A stretch of DNA of 32,370 nt, taken from assembly GCA_027620655.1 (NCBI GenBank), contig JAQCDS010000011.1:1-32370 (forward strand), given 5' to 3'. The notes beneath the pieces are model-generated. The model was not told the DNA's origin. It did not search any database and worked only from the letters and a program-made list of their open reading frames with translations. Position 1 is the stretch's first letter, and every line of letters begins with the position of its first letter. The translations under genes were made by a program, and so were the position numbers. Positions 26,252 through 32,370 of this stretch are shown piece after piece. This DNA comes from Bacteroidota bacterium (GTDB lineage: Bacteria > Bacteroidota > Bacteroidia > Flavobacteriales > Flavobacteriaceae).

Positions 26252-26932
26252 TTATAAGAAATAAAACATCAACCCTATTTTAAAGCTTTTTGATTCTATA
26301 GAATTTTGATTAATAGCAGCGTTATTAAACATAGGATTTAATCCATAATAAACAAACCCATTCCAGTTATTGTATCCCAAACTTAACGTCAATCCATATT
26401 GCCAATTATTAAGGTCAATATTTTTTAGTTTAGTTGACACCTCTTGGTTTTGATAAACATATGAGGATGCAAAAATATAACTGGCCTTAAACCCCGCATA
26501 TACTCTCCAAAATTTATAGGTTTCTGCGGTAGAAGTGCGCCAACGAAATTCAATTGGAATTTCTATGGATTGATGAGAAAATCTATTCTTTTGAAAAGAA
26601 TTATTTGAAACAATTTCATAATTATAAACCTCTGAAGATATGGGTGAAATTTTAATGTTTCCAGAGTAGCTATTAAAAGCATACCCCACACCAATACCTA
26701 TGGCGAAATTACGCTGAAGATTGATGGGGAAATCACGAATAAAACCAACTTTAAGCCCTGGTGAAAACCCTGTTTGATTAAAATTTTCAGGAGTATTAGT
26801 AAAACTGTTATAGGTAAGGCCAAAATAAAATTGATCTTCCCGATAGTTTGAATCGAAATCTTCTAGAGAATTTTGAGCCAGAACGTCAACAAATTGCAGC
26901 AGAAAAACGATGACAATAATGATATTTTTCAT
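26252..26932 (-). CDS. PorT-like outer-membrane beta-barrel protein
   Basis: 226 residues from the ATG at 26932, chosen because a signal peptide (MKNIIIVIVFLLQFVDVLAQ) follows and because the upstream in-frame ATG (26974) falls inside the terminator hairpin. The mature part consists of amphipathic strands with the pattern of small outer-membrane barrels (FYFGLTYNSF, GLKVGFIRDFPI, IEIPIEFRWR, LMFYFL). Length and features fit the PorT family; PorT/SprT itself is a component needed for type IX secretion. Whether this is that protein or one of the many paralogues cannot be decided here, since the usual porT neighbourhood is not present. It follows the exb operon on the same strand, beyond a terminator. 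Confidence 0.8.
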   Translation of the reverse strand: MKNIIIVIVFLLQFVDVLAQNSLEDFDSNYREDQFYFGLTYNSFTNTPENFNQTGFSPGLKVGFIRDFPINLQRNFAIGIGVGYAFNSYSGNIKISPISSEVYNYEIVSNNSFQKNRFSHQSIEIPIEFRWRTSTAETYKFWRVYAGFKASYIFASSYVYQNQEVSTKLKNIDLNNWQYGLTLSLGYNNWNGFVYYGLNPMFNNAAINQNSIESKSFKIGLMFYFL

Positions 26933-26962
26933 AATGAAAAAGTTTACAGAAATTAAATGTAC

Positions 26963-26994
26963 AAAAAAAGGCATTCAAATTTGAATGCCTTTTT
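26963..26994 (-). terminator. Rho-independent terminator of the exb operon
   Basis: A perfect 10-bp GC-containing stem (GGCATTCAAA with TTTGAATGCC, bases 26970-26989) is flanked by A and T runs that extend the pairing and give seven T on the - strand. It lies 26 bases after the last exbD stop and before the PorT-like gene, which therefore needs readthrough or its own promoter. Confidence 0.9.
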
Positions 26995-27019
26995 ATTTGA
27001 ATAGAGTTCTGAAAAAAAA

Positions 27020-27499
27020 TTAATTCATATTTGTAGTCACATCTCCAACCCCTGTTGTATAGTTGATTTTCAATGCGTTAACTTTTCTAAGCTCTTGTTT
27101 AACATCTCCAACGATACCCATATTTGCATCTCTATCTACTTTTAAAGCTACCGTCAAAAATGGAATCAATTCTTCACGCAGTGCAGCCCTTTCTGAACTG
27201 ATAAATGCACTTACATCTGAAAGTGATGCAAATTGATCGTTAAGTTGAATTCTTGCTTCAGTTCCGAATTTTTCATATCCAGAGCTTGGTTTTCCCATAT
27301 AAATATAACTTACAGGGTTTTTCTTATCCAGTTTTTCAACTTGATTTGCTACTGGTAATGAGTTTTGTATTTTTAATGAATTTTCTCGCATAACGGTAGC
27401 AACCATAAAAAAGAACAATAACATAAATACAATATCTGGCAAAGAGGCTGTGGATATTGCAGGGAGCCCTCCGTCTTTTTTCTTTTTAAATTTTGACAT
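27020..27499 (-). CDS. exbD: ExbD/TolR family biopolymer transport protein (second copy)
   Basis: 159 residues. A basic N-terminus (MSKFKKKKDGG) precedes one transmembrane helix (about 20-40) carrying the proton-relay aspartate, Asp22 in SLPDIVFMLLFFFMVATVM. A periplasmic domain of about 115 residues follows. ExbD works with ExbB to couple proton flow to TonB-driven outer-membrane transport. It lies 25 bases after the first exbD and is the last gene before the operon terminator. Two different ExbD copies suggest a heteromeric stator-like partner, common in this phylum. Confidence 0.94.
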   Translation of the reverse strand: MSKFKKKKDGGLPAISTASLPDIVFMLLFFFMVATVMRENSLKIQNSLPVANQVEKLDKKNPVSYIYMGKPSSGYEKFGTEARIQLNDQFASLSDVSAFISSERAALREELIPFLTVALKVDRDANMGIVGDVKQELRKVNALKINYTTGVGDVTTNMN

Positions 27500-27524
27500 T
27501 TTTGTTTTCTTTTAAATCAATAAA

Positions 27525-28127
27525 CTACTGAACTTCAGAGAGTTTTTGTGGAAACTCTAGTTTGATTTGATCAATTACTGCTTTGAGTTTCTCTTTATTT
27601 CCAATAAATCGTGCGTCTTTGTAATTTTTTTGCATTTCTACAAAGTCCATATCTCTAAATCCTTTTGATGGACCTAGTTCAAAGGCACGTCTATTTCTTA
27701 AAACATTATAGGCTGCTACCAATTCATTTTGTACGGAAATGTATGCAGCATATGATGTTTCGCGTTCGTTCTTCAAAGATATAATTGCTTTTTCTGGATT
27801 ATCAGATGAAGATGGGTCTTTTTTTCCTTGGCAATAATCACAAGTTTTATCTCCGTTATTATCCAAGAACTCTACGGCTGCAGCGCGCAAATCGGCTATT
27901 TCCATAAGTTCATCTTCCACTAGCAATTGATCTTTTCCATTGAGTAATACCGTAAAAATATTTTTCTGTTTGATGACTGGCGGTTCAATTTCTTCCATAG
28001 GAGGAAGCTTACGGTTGATGCCCGAATCTTTTTCGATGGTTGTAGTCACCAAGAAAAATATTAACAGTAGGAAGGCAATGTCGGCCATAGAGCCTGCATT
28101 AACCTCTGGTGCAGATCGTTTGGCCAT
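27525..28127 (-). CDS. exbD: ExbD/TolR family biopolymer transport protein with a CxxC-bearing periplasmic insert
   Basis: 200 residues, longer than typical ExbD (about 140). The single membrane helix (about 14-30) carries Asp16 in SMADIAFLLLIFFLVTTT, the expected proton-relay residue. The periplasmic part contains Cys96-Asp-Tyr-Cys99 followed by a polar, Lys/Asp/Ser-rich loop and then predicted helices (KAIISLKNERETSYAAYISVQNELVAA would be split by this description: about 113-139). The conserved C-terminal third (about 150-198) is charged. It starts one base after the stop of the 4-TM gene, so translation is coupled. It acts with ExbB in the inner membrane. Confidence 0.94.
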   Translation of the reverse strand: MAKRSAPEVNAGSMADIAFLLLIFFLVTTTIEKDSGINRKLPPMEEIEPPVIKQKNIFTVLLNGKDQLLVEDELMEIADLRAAAVEFLDNNGDKTCDYCQGKKDPSSSDNPEKAIISLKNERETSYAAYISVQNELVAAYNVLRNRRAFELGPSKGFRDMDFVEMQKNYKDARFIGNKEKLKAVIDQIKLEFPQKLSEVQ

Positions 28128-28128
28128 A

Positions 28129-28569
28129 TTATTTCAACATTTTTTTGATTCCAAATCCTAACATTGTTCCCCCCGCTACAATAGCAAGAGCATAAAACAA
28201 GTACAGTCCAGCACCAACAAGTTTTGACTGGCCCTCTGTAAGAATTGAACCGTCTTTTAAAACGGTTTCCGTTCCTGAAGCTAAAACAAAGTAGCATATA
28301 AGAGCGAGAACTAAGAAAGCTCCTATGGACACTAGGGTGTTTTTTAATCCAGCTGCATTAGAGATTAGGTTGAGTACTGTAAAAAGTATTACAGCCAAAA
28401 CTGCAACAGCTAAGATAAAATAAGCAACATACATAAGTGTACTAACACTTGACGCACCTTCTCCAGCTTTGATGGCATCGTCTCCGGTAGAAATAATGCT
28501 CACAAGAAAAACAATTGAAATGACTCCTACAACTGCAGCTACAATCTTTAATAATTTTTGTAAATCCAT
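28129..28569 (-). CDS. Four-helix membrane protein between exbB and exbD, function unknown
   Basis: 146 residues with four hydrophobic segments (about 6-26, 44-66, 76-97 and 116-139), no long soluble domain and no cysteine-based or other catalytic motif; one Cys lies in the third helix. No named family is recognised. It starts 31 bases after exbB and ends one base before exbD, so it is co-expressed with the proton channel. A place as an accessory or assembly subunit of the ExbB/ExbD complex is inferred from position only. Confidence 0.85.
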   Translation of the reverse strand: MDLQKLLKIVAAVVGVISIVFLVSIISTGDDAIKAGEGASSVSTLMYVAYFILAVAVLAVILFTVLNLISNAAGLKNTLVSIGAFLVLALICYFVLASGTETVLKDGSILTEGQSKLVGAGLYLFYALAIVAGGTMLGFGIKKMLK

Positions 28570-28600
28570 AATTATTTGATTTAGTTTGAGTTAAGAAGTA

Positions 28601-29377
28601 TTATTTTTTATTTTTTACAAGGATGTCCATCAATGAGATAGAAGCATCTTCCATATTGTTTACAATGCTGTCAATTTTTGCAATAATATAGTTGTAAAAA
28701 ATTTGTAAGATAATTGCAACAATCAGACCAAATACTGTGGTTAGAAGGGCTACTTTAATACCCCCTGCAACAAGTGACGGTTGCATATCTCCAGCGGCTT
28801 CAATTTTATCGAAAGCTTGAATCATTCCAATTACTGTTCCCATGAAACCAAGCATTGGTGCCAAAGCGATAAAAAGAGAAATCCAAGACACATTTTTTTC
28901 TAATTGTCCCATTTGTACACCACCATAAGCAACTACTGCTTTTTCGGCAGCATCTAAATCTTCATTGGCACGGTCAAGACCTTGGTAAAAGATTGAAGCA
29001 ATAGGTCCTTTAGTGTTTCTACACACTTCCTTTGCTGCTTCTACGCCTCCAGAAGCAAGCGCTTCTTCTACATCTTCAGTTAATTTTTTTGAATTTGTTG
29101 TTGAAAGATTTAAGAAAATAATTCTTTCAATAGCAATAGCTAATCCTAATATTAGACATAACAAAACGATACCCATGAACCCTGGTCCACCTTCAATAAA
29201 ACGCTTTTTTAGTTCTTGATGAAACCCTAAAGACTCCACTTGTTCTCCATCTGTATCATCCTGTACTGGGCTAACAATTGTGGTTACTGTAGTGTTCATG
29301 TTCGTGTTTGTACTTGCATTTACAGACCCGAATGCCATCATTAGTGTGATTGCTAGAATTGGAAATAATTTTTTCAT
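28601..29377 (-). CDS. exbB: MotA/TolQ/ExbB family proton channel protein
   Basis: 258 residues. An N-terminal cleavable-looking segment (1-21, ending NAS) and a Thr/Asn-rich linker precede the ExbB core: helix 1 (about 66-88), a cytoplasmic region (about 90-160), helix 2 with LAPMLGFMGTVIGMIQAF (about 172-189) and helix 3 with ALLTTVFGLIVAI (about 210-222). The two conserved motifs line the proton path. It energises TonB-dependent transport with ExbD. First gene of the exbB-4TM-exbD-exbD operon, with a candidate promoter upstream. Confidence 0.95.
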   Translation of the reverse strand: MKKLFPILAITLMMAFGSVNASTNTNMNTTVTTIVSPVQDDTDGEQVESLGFHQELKKRFIEGGPGFMGIVLLCLILGLAIAIERIIFLNLSTTNSKKLTEDVEEALASGGVEAAKEVCRNTKGPIASIFYQGLDRANEDLDAAEKAVVAYGGVQMGQLEKNVSWISLFIALAPMLGFMGTVIGMIQAFDKIEAAGDMQPSLVAGGIKVALLTTVFGLIVAIILQIFYNYIIAKIDSIVNNMEDASISLMDILVKNKK

Positions 29378-29451
29378 TGTTCTATTCTTAAAATTTATAA
29401 ATATTTGAATTGTTTATAGGTTGCTAAAAATATATAAAAAAAATTACACTA

Positions 29452-29459
29452 CAAAAATA
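29452..29459 (-). promoter_or_regulatory. Candidate -7 element for the exb operon
   Basis: TATTTTTG on the - strand matches TAnnTTTG and lies about 75 bases before the exbB ATG, in the 162-base gap to the tRNA gene. The nearest upstream TTG is 26 bases away, too far for a standard -33. Confidence 0.35.
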
Positions 29460-29539
29460 AAATTTAGCAGTGATGATGATTAAAACAACACTAACCTAAT
29501 TTAAGTGCTGATTAACAGTTATTTATACCAAAAGTTTAG

Positions 29540-29627
29540 CAGAGAGGAAGGGATTCGAACCCTCGATACGCTTTTGGCGTATACACACTTTCCAGGCGTG
29601 CGCCTTCGACCACTCGGCCACCTCTCT
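29540..29627 (-). tRNA. tRNA-Ser (anticodon GGA)
   Basis: 88 bases on the - strand. Acceptor stem AGAGAGG/CCTCTCT with a G discriminator base; D arm GGCCGAGTGGTC; anticodon stem CACGC/GTGTG around CTGGAAA, anticodon GGA (29591-29593), reading UCC and UCU; a long variable arm (TATACGCCAAAAGCGTATC) that defines class II tRNA-Ser; T arm GAGGGTTCGAATCCCTT. The CCA end is not encoded. It lies 64 bases downstream of the asparaginase gene on the same strand. Confidence 0.98.
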
Positions 29628-29691
29628 AGTTTCTTTTTTACAAAGAGGTCAAATAAATAAAAAAATGTTTACTTGTGAAAGAAAATCGCTC

Positions 29692-30720
29692 TTAATTTTC
29701 CGTTAATTCCCCTCGAATTGAAGTTTCAAAAACAACTTTAAAAGTATTTTTTGATGTGCCTTTGCCAAGAAGGTACATTAGTTTTGTAATTGCCGCTTCG
29801 GTTGTCATATCCTTAGCAGAAATAATTCCTAATTCACGCATTTTTTTACTTGTTTCATAATGCCCCATATGCACCATTCCCCCTGAACATTGAGTGACAT
29901 TGACAATATAAATTCCTTTTGAAATGGCTGCTTTGATTAACTCTAAAAACCAGCTTTCTGTTGTTGCATTCCCAGATCCGTAAGTTTCCAAAACAACCCC
30001 TTTTAGATTTGGAGTTTCAAAAATAGCGCTTAAAACAGAAGTTTGAATGCCAGGAAAGAGCTTAATAATTACAACATTTGTGTCTAACGATTTGTGAACC
30101 TTCAATTGATTTTGAGTAAAATTCTTTTGCAACAAATCATGTTGTACTTGAAGTTGAACTCCAGATGTTACCAAAGGTGGAAAATTACTTGAAGCAAAGG
30201 CCTCAAAATGATCGGCATTGATTTTTGTAGTTCTATTTCCTCGATATAATTTGTACTCAAAATACAAACCAACTTCTTTAATGACTGCAGCATTATTCTG
30301 ACGTAAACTTGCCAATTGAATTGAAGTAATGAGATTTTCTTTAGCATCAGTTCGCAAATCGCCAATAGGAAGTTGAGAGCCTGTGAAAATTACTGGTTTA
30401 TTTAAATTCTCAAGCATAAAACTAAGCGCCGATGCAGAATAACTCATGGTGTCGCTACCATGAAGCACTACAAATCCATGGTGTGTGTCATAGTGCTTTT
30501 CAATAATTTCTGCTAAAGTTACCCAATGTGTTGGGTTCATATTTGAAGAATCAAGTGGAACTTCAAATGAAATAGTATCAATTTCACAGTTCAAAAGCTT
30601 AAGCTCTGGTATATTTTTTAATAAATTTTGAAAATCAAATGCCTGAAGCGATTCCGAATGAGCCGCCTTTACCATGCCAATAGTGCCCCCTGTATAAATC
30701 AATAATATTTTTGTGTGCAT
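29692..30720 (-). CDS. ansA: Type I (cytoplasmic) L-asparaginase
   Basis: 342 residues from the ATG at 30720, five bases after the tatD stop; an in-frame ATG at 30771 would overlap tatD and add 17 residues without homology. It hydrolyses asparagine to aspartate and ammonia. Catalytic Thr13 lies in YTGGTIGM, and the second triad part in LHGSDTMSYSASAL gives Asp90 and Thr91. VVIIKLFPGIQ, GVVLETYGSGNA and NVTQCSGGMVHMGHYET are conserved C-terminal landmarks. There is no signal peptide, which fits type I. Coupled to tatD. Confidence 0.96.
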   Translation of the reverse strand: MHTKILLIYTGGTIGMVKAAHSESLQAFDFQNLLKNIPELKLLNCEIDTISFEVPLDSSNMNPTHWVTLAEIIEKHYDTHHGFVVLHGSDTMSYSASALSFMLENLNKPVIFTGSQLPIGDLRTDAKENLITSIQLASLRQNNAAVIKEVGLYFEYKLYRGNRTTKINADHFEAFASSNFPPLVTSGVQLQVQHDLLQKNFTQNQLKVHKSLDTNVVIIKLFPGIQTSVLSAIFETPNLKGVVLETYGSGNATTESWFLELIKAAISKGIYIVNVTQCSGGMVHMGHYETSKKMRELGIISAKDMTTEAAITKLMYLLGKGTSKNTFKVVFETSIRGELTEN

Positions 30721-30724
30721 TGGG

Positions 30725-31492
30725 TTAAATATTAAAAATATCTTTTGAGTTTTTGGTTGTAATTTCGGCAATATTTTTTGCGCTTAGACCATAAATTGAA
30801 GAAAGTTTTTCCAATACTTCAATAATGTAGACACTTTCATTTCGCTTTCCTCTGTATGGCACAGGAGCCAAATATGGTGCATCTGTTTCCAATACAATGT
30901 GTTTTAAATCAATTTGTGATAAAAACTGATCTATTTTTCCATTTTTAAACGTAACAACACCTCCAATACCAAGTTTCATATTGTATGATATCGCTTGCTG
31001 GGCTTGTTCTAGTGTCCCGGTAAAACAATGAAAAATCCCAAATAAGTCCTCAGATTTTTCTTCTTCTAAAATTTCAAAAACTTCATCAAAAGCATCTCTA
31101 CAATGAATCACAATAGGGAGTTTATAGCGTTTGGCCAGCTGTATTTGAATTCGAAATGCTTCTTGTTGCTTTTTTAAGGTAGATTTATCCCAATACAAAT
31201 CAATTCCTATTTCTCCAATGGCTACAAATTTTCGAGTTTCTAAAGCCTCTGTTAGAAAGTCTAATTCCTCTTTATAGTTGTCTTTTATATGAGTAGGATG
31301 TACGCCCATCATCAAAAACACATGCGTGGGATATTTGCGTTCCAAAGCATACATACTTTCGGAATATGTAGAGTCTATGGCAGGGACAAAAAAACGTGTA
31401 ATACCAGCGGCGAGTGCTCTAGAAATCATTTCATCTCGATCTTCGTCAAATGCTTCGCTATAGAGATGTGTGTGTGTATCGGTTATGATCAT
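30725..31492 (-). CDS. tatD: TatD family metal-dependent hydrolase
   Basis: 255 residues. A TIM-barrel amidohydrolase with two metal ions. Ligands visible: His7 and His9 in DTHTHLYSEAF, Glu94 in IGEIGIDLYW, His130 in VIHCRDAFDE, His155 in FHCFTG, and Asp204 in LETDAPYLAP. Family members act as 3'-5' DNA exonucleases or D-amino-acid-tRNA-type hydrolases; which applies here cannot be told. Despite the name it is not part of the Tat export machine. First gene of a pair with ansA. Confidence 0.96.
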   Translation of the reverse strand: MIITDTHTHLYSEAFDEDRDEMISRALAAGITRFFVPAIDSTYSESMYALERKYPTHVFLMMGVHPTHIKDNYKEELDFLTEALETRKFVAIGEIGIDLYWDKSTLKKQQEAFRIQIQLAKRYKLPIVIHCRDAFDEVFEILEEEKSEDLFGIFHCFTGTLEQAQQAISYNMKLGIGGVVTFKNGKIDQFLSQIDLKHIVLETDAPYLAPVPYRGKRNESVYIIEVLEKLSSIYGLSAKNIAEITTKNSKDIFNI

Positions 31493-31496
31493 GATA

Positions 31497-31504
31497 CAAA
31501 AGTA
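31497..31504 (-). promoter_or_regulatory. Candidate -7 element for tatD-ansA
   Basis: TACTTTTG on the - strand matches TAnnTTTG and sits four bases before the tatD ATG, so a transcript from it would be leaderless or nearly so. The surrounding 12 bases (ATACAAAAGTAC on the + strand) recur upstream of the cytochrome b-like gene. Confidence 0.3.
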
Positions 31505-31517
31505 CTATTTTGTGTAG

Positions 31518-31525
31518 TATCTTTG
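31518..31525 (+). promoter_or_regulatory. Candidate -7 element for the retropepsin-like gene
   Basis: TATCTTTG matches TAnnTTTG. It lies 37 bases before the ATG at 31563 and 16 bases before the alternative TTG at 31542, back to back with the tatD element. Confidence 0.4.
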
Positions 31526-31562
31526 TTAAAAAATTAATGCCTTGAAAAATAATAGTTCTTTA

Positions 31563-31988
31563 ATGCAGTTTTTATCAAAAAATCAATTTCATAAGGTGAA
31601 ATTGCATTTTATTAAAAGTAATCATTACAAAGTAATTGCAAAAATAAATAGCGTAAAAGGGCACTTTATTTTGGACACTGGAGCTTCTACAACTTTTGTA
31701 GACAAAAATTTAAAAGAAAAATTCAAGCTAATTTCTGAAGCATCGCAAATAAAAGCTAGTGGTGCTGGCCCAGAGCAAATTGATGCGTTTGTTTCAAAGA
31801 AAAATCAATTGAAATTTGGACAATGGCGTTTGGAACAATGCACTATTGCCCTGATAGATTTAGACCCTATTAATACTGCTTTTGTCGCTGCAGATTTGGT
31901 GGCGGTTGATGGTATTATTGGTGCAGATGTTCTAAAGAAAGGCAAAGCCATTATTGATTACAACAAAAACTATTTGTATTTAAAATAA
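31563..31988 (+). CDS. Retropepsin-like aspartic protease
   Basis: 141 residues from the ATG at 31563; a TTG at 31542 would add seven residues and cannot be excluded. The ATG is preferred because MQFLSKNQF fits the start I recall for relatives. A single retropepsin-type domain has the catalytic DTGAS motif (Asp38 in HFILDTGASTTFVD) and the second family landmark DGIIGADVL near the C-terminus. One catalytic Asp per chain means it must act as a dimer. No signal peptide or membrane helix is seen, so it is probably cytoplasmic. Substrates of these small bacterial retropepsins are unknown. It is transcribed divergently from tatD and converges with the TonB gene. Confidence 0.9.
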   Translation: MQFLSKNQFHKVKLHFIKSNHYKVIAKINSVKGHFILDTGASTTFVDKNLKEKFKLISEASQIKASGAGPEQIDAFVSKKNQLKFGQWRLEQCTIALIDLDPINTAFVAADLVAVDGIIGADVLKKGKAIIDYNKNYLYLK

Positions 31989-31989
31989 A

Positions 31990-32010
31990 AATCCCCGCAA
32001 TGCGGGGATT
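31990..32010. terminator. Hairpin terminator between converging genes
   Basis: A 9-bp stem (AATCCCCGC with GCGGGGATT) around AAT. On the - strand it is followed by TTTTATTTTA, a usable T tract for the TonB-family gene; on the + strand the following ATATCATATA is a poor tract, so termination of the retropepsin gene may be weaker. Confidence 0.85.
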
Positions 32011-32030
32011 ATATCATATAATGTAAAAAA

Positions 32031-32370
32031 CTAGTCTTGTACTTGGAAAACAATTGGCAAAGTATATTGTACAATAACTGGTTTTCCTCTTTGTCGACCA
32101 GGTTTCATTTTTGGCAACATATTAATCACTCGTGCTGCTTCTTTCACTAACCTTGGGTGTGGTGCTCTTGATTGTATTCCAGTGACATTTCCAGATTTAT
32201 CTATTTTAAAAATAACATTTATAACCTGTCTCCCTGAAAGCCCTAAATCTCCAGCTAAATCTGTATTGAATTTACGCTGAACGAATTTGGCAATTTTATC
32301 AGACATACACTTACGCTTATCAGCATTGGATCCACGATCGCAACCAGGATATTCTGGTACGTTTTCAATT
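32031..32370 (-). CDS. TonB-family energy transducer, C-terminal part (5' end beyond the window)
   Basis: The frame is open to the right edge; an ATG at 32306 is internal, because codons before it read NVPEYPGC and DKRKCMSDKI, the standard lead-in of Bacteroidota TonB C-terminal domains. The visible 112 or so residues contain the TonB fold: VINVIFKIDKSGNVTG, SRAPHPRLVKEAARVI, LPKMKPGRQRGKPVIV and YTLPIVFQ. TonB carries energy from ExbB/ExbD to outer-membrane receptors. The N-terminal membrane helix and any receptor-type sensor domain are outside the window, so the type of protein (classical TonB or a BlaR1-like fusion) cannot be told. Confidence 0.93.
   Translation of the reverse strand, partial: IENVPEYPGCDRGSNADKRKCMSDKIAKFVQRKFNTDLAGDLGLSGRQVINVIFKIDKSGNVTGIQSRAPHPRLVKEAARVINMLPKMKPGRQRGKPVIVQYTLPIVFQVQD

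Noticed and set aside
26247-26269. 9-bp hairpin ATGTTTTAT-AAGAA-ATAAAACAT at the end of the PorT-like gene
   Set aside because: It overlaps the last codons, is almost only A-T pairs and has no T tract after it, so it is unlikely to terminate transcription.
19271-31988. Retropepsin-like protein as a RimB-type partner of RimK
   Set aside because: It lies more than 10 kb from rimK on a separate transcript and has the DTGAS retropepsin form, not the RimB/PF05618 family known next to rimK.
32031-32306. A complete 91-residue TonB protein starting at the ATG at 32306
   Set aside because: The frame continues to the window edge with NVPEYPGC and KRKCMSDKI, the normal lead-in of the domain, so the Met is internal.

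Overview
The window is chromosomal DNA from a marine-type member of the Flavobacteriaceae (Bacteroidota). The evidence is AT-rich DNA, a T9SS type B adhesin with PorP/SprF and PorE-like partners, an ExbB/ExbD/ExbD cluster with a 4-TM protein inside it, a TraR/DksA homologue without the zinc-finger cysteines, and TAnnTTTG promoter elements instead of -35/-10 boxes with strong Shine-Dalgarno sites. Nothing looks like a phage, plasmid, insertion sequence or CRISPR array. Most genes are housekeeping or common to flavobacteria.

Layout. 1-6862 (+): the 3' part of a large secreted repeat adhesin, then a PorP/SprF protein and a TPR-PD40-OmpA lipid-free periplasmic protein, closed by a bidirectional terminator. 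6909-9566 (-): two small membrane proteins with a 35-codon orphan reading frame between them, then pgi. 9586-14993 (-): an M23 metallopeptidase, tryptophan 2,3-dioxygenase, a DUF3108-type exported protein, 4-hydroxyphenylpyruvate dioxygenase and homogentisate 1,2-dioxygenase, giving entry steps of tryptophan and tyrosine catabolism. 15162-19182 (-): uvrC overlapping a patatin-POTRA-barrel protein of type Vd secretion architecture. 19271-21677 (+): rimK, an AstE/aspartoacylase-like zinc hydrolase and 5-formyl-THF cyclo-ligase, all translationally coupled. 21646-26097 (-): ileS, traR/dksA-like, lspA. 26252-29377 (-): exbB, 4-TM protein, two exbD genes, a terminator, then a PorT-like outer-membrane protein. 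29540-29627 (-): tRNA-Ser(GGA). 29692-31492 (-): tatD and type I asparaginase. 31563-31988 (+): a retropepsin-like aspartic protease. 32031-32370 (-): the C-terminal part of a TonB-family protein.

Most notable points. (1) The IleRS carries GVHH where class I synthetases have HIGH, the natural GxHH variant linked to mupirocin hyper-resistance, here in what looks like the housekeeping copy. (2) The adhesin has near-identical, mosaic 294-300 bp repeats. (3) rimK is coupled to a candidate amide/peptide hydrolase, which suggests an add/remove pair for glutamate tails. (4) The M23 enzyme has HxC instead of HxH in its active site. (5) One ExbD has a CxxC motif in its periplasmic part, and an uncharacterised 4-TM protein sits inside the proton-channel operon. 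No wholly new system is evident; the best candidates for new biology are the adhesin display trio, the ExbB operon and the RimK-hydrolase pair.
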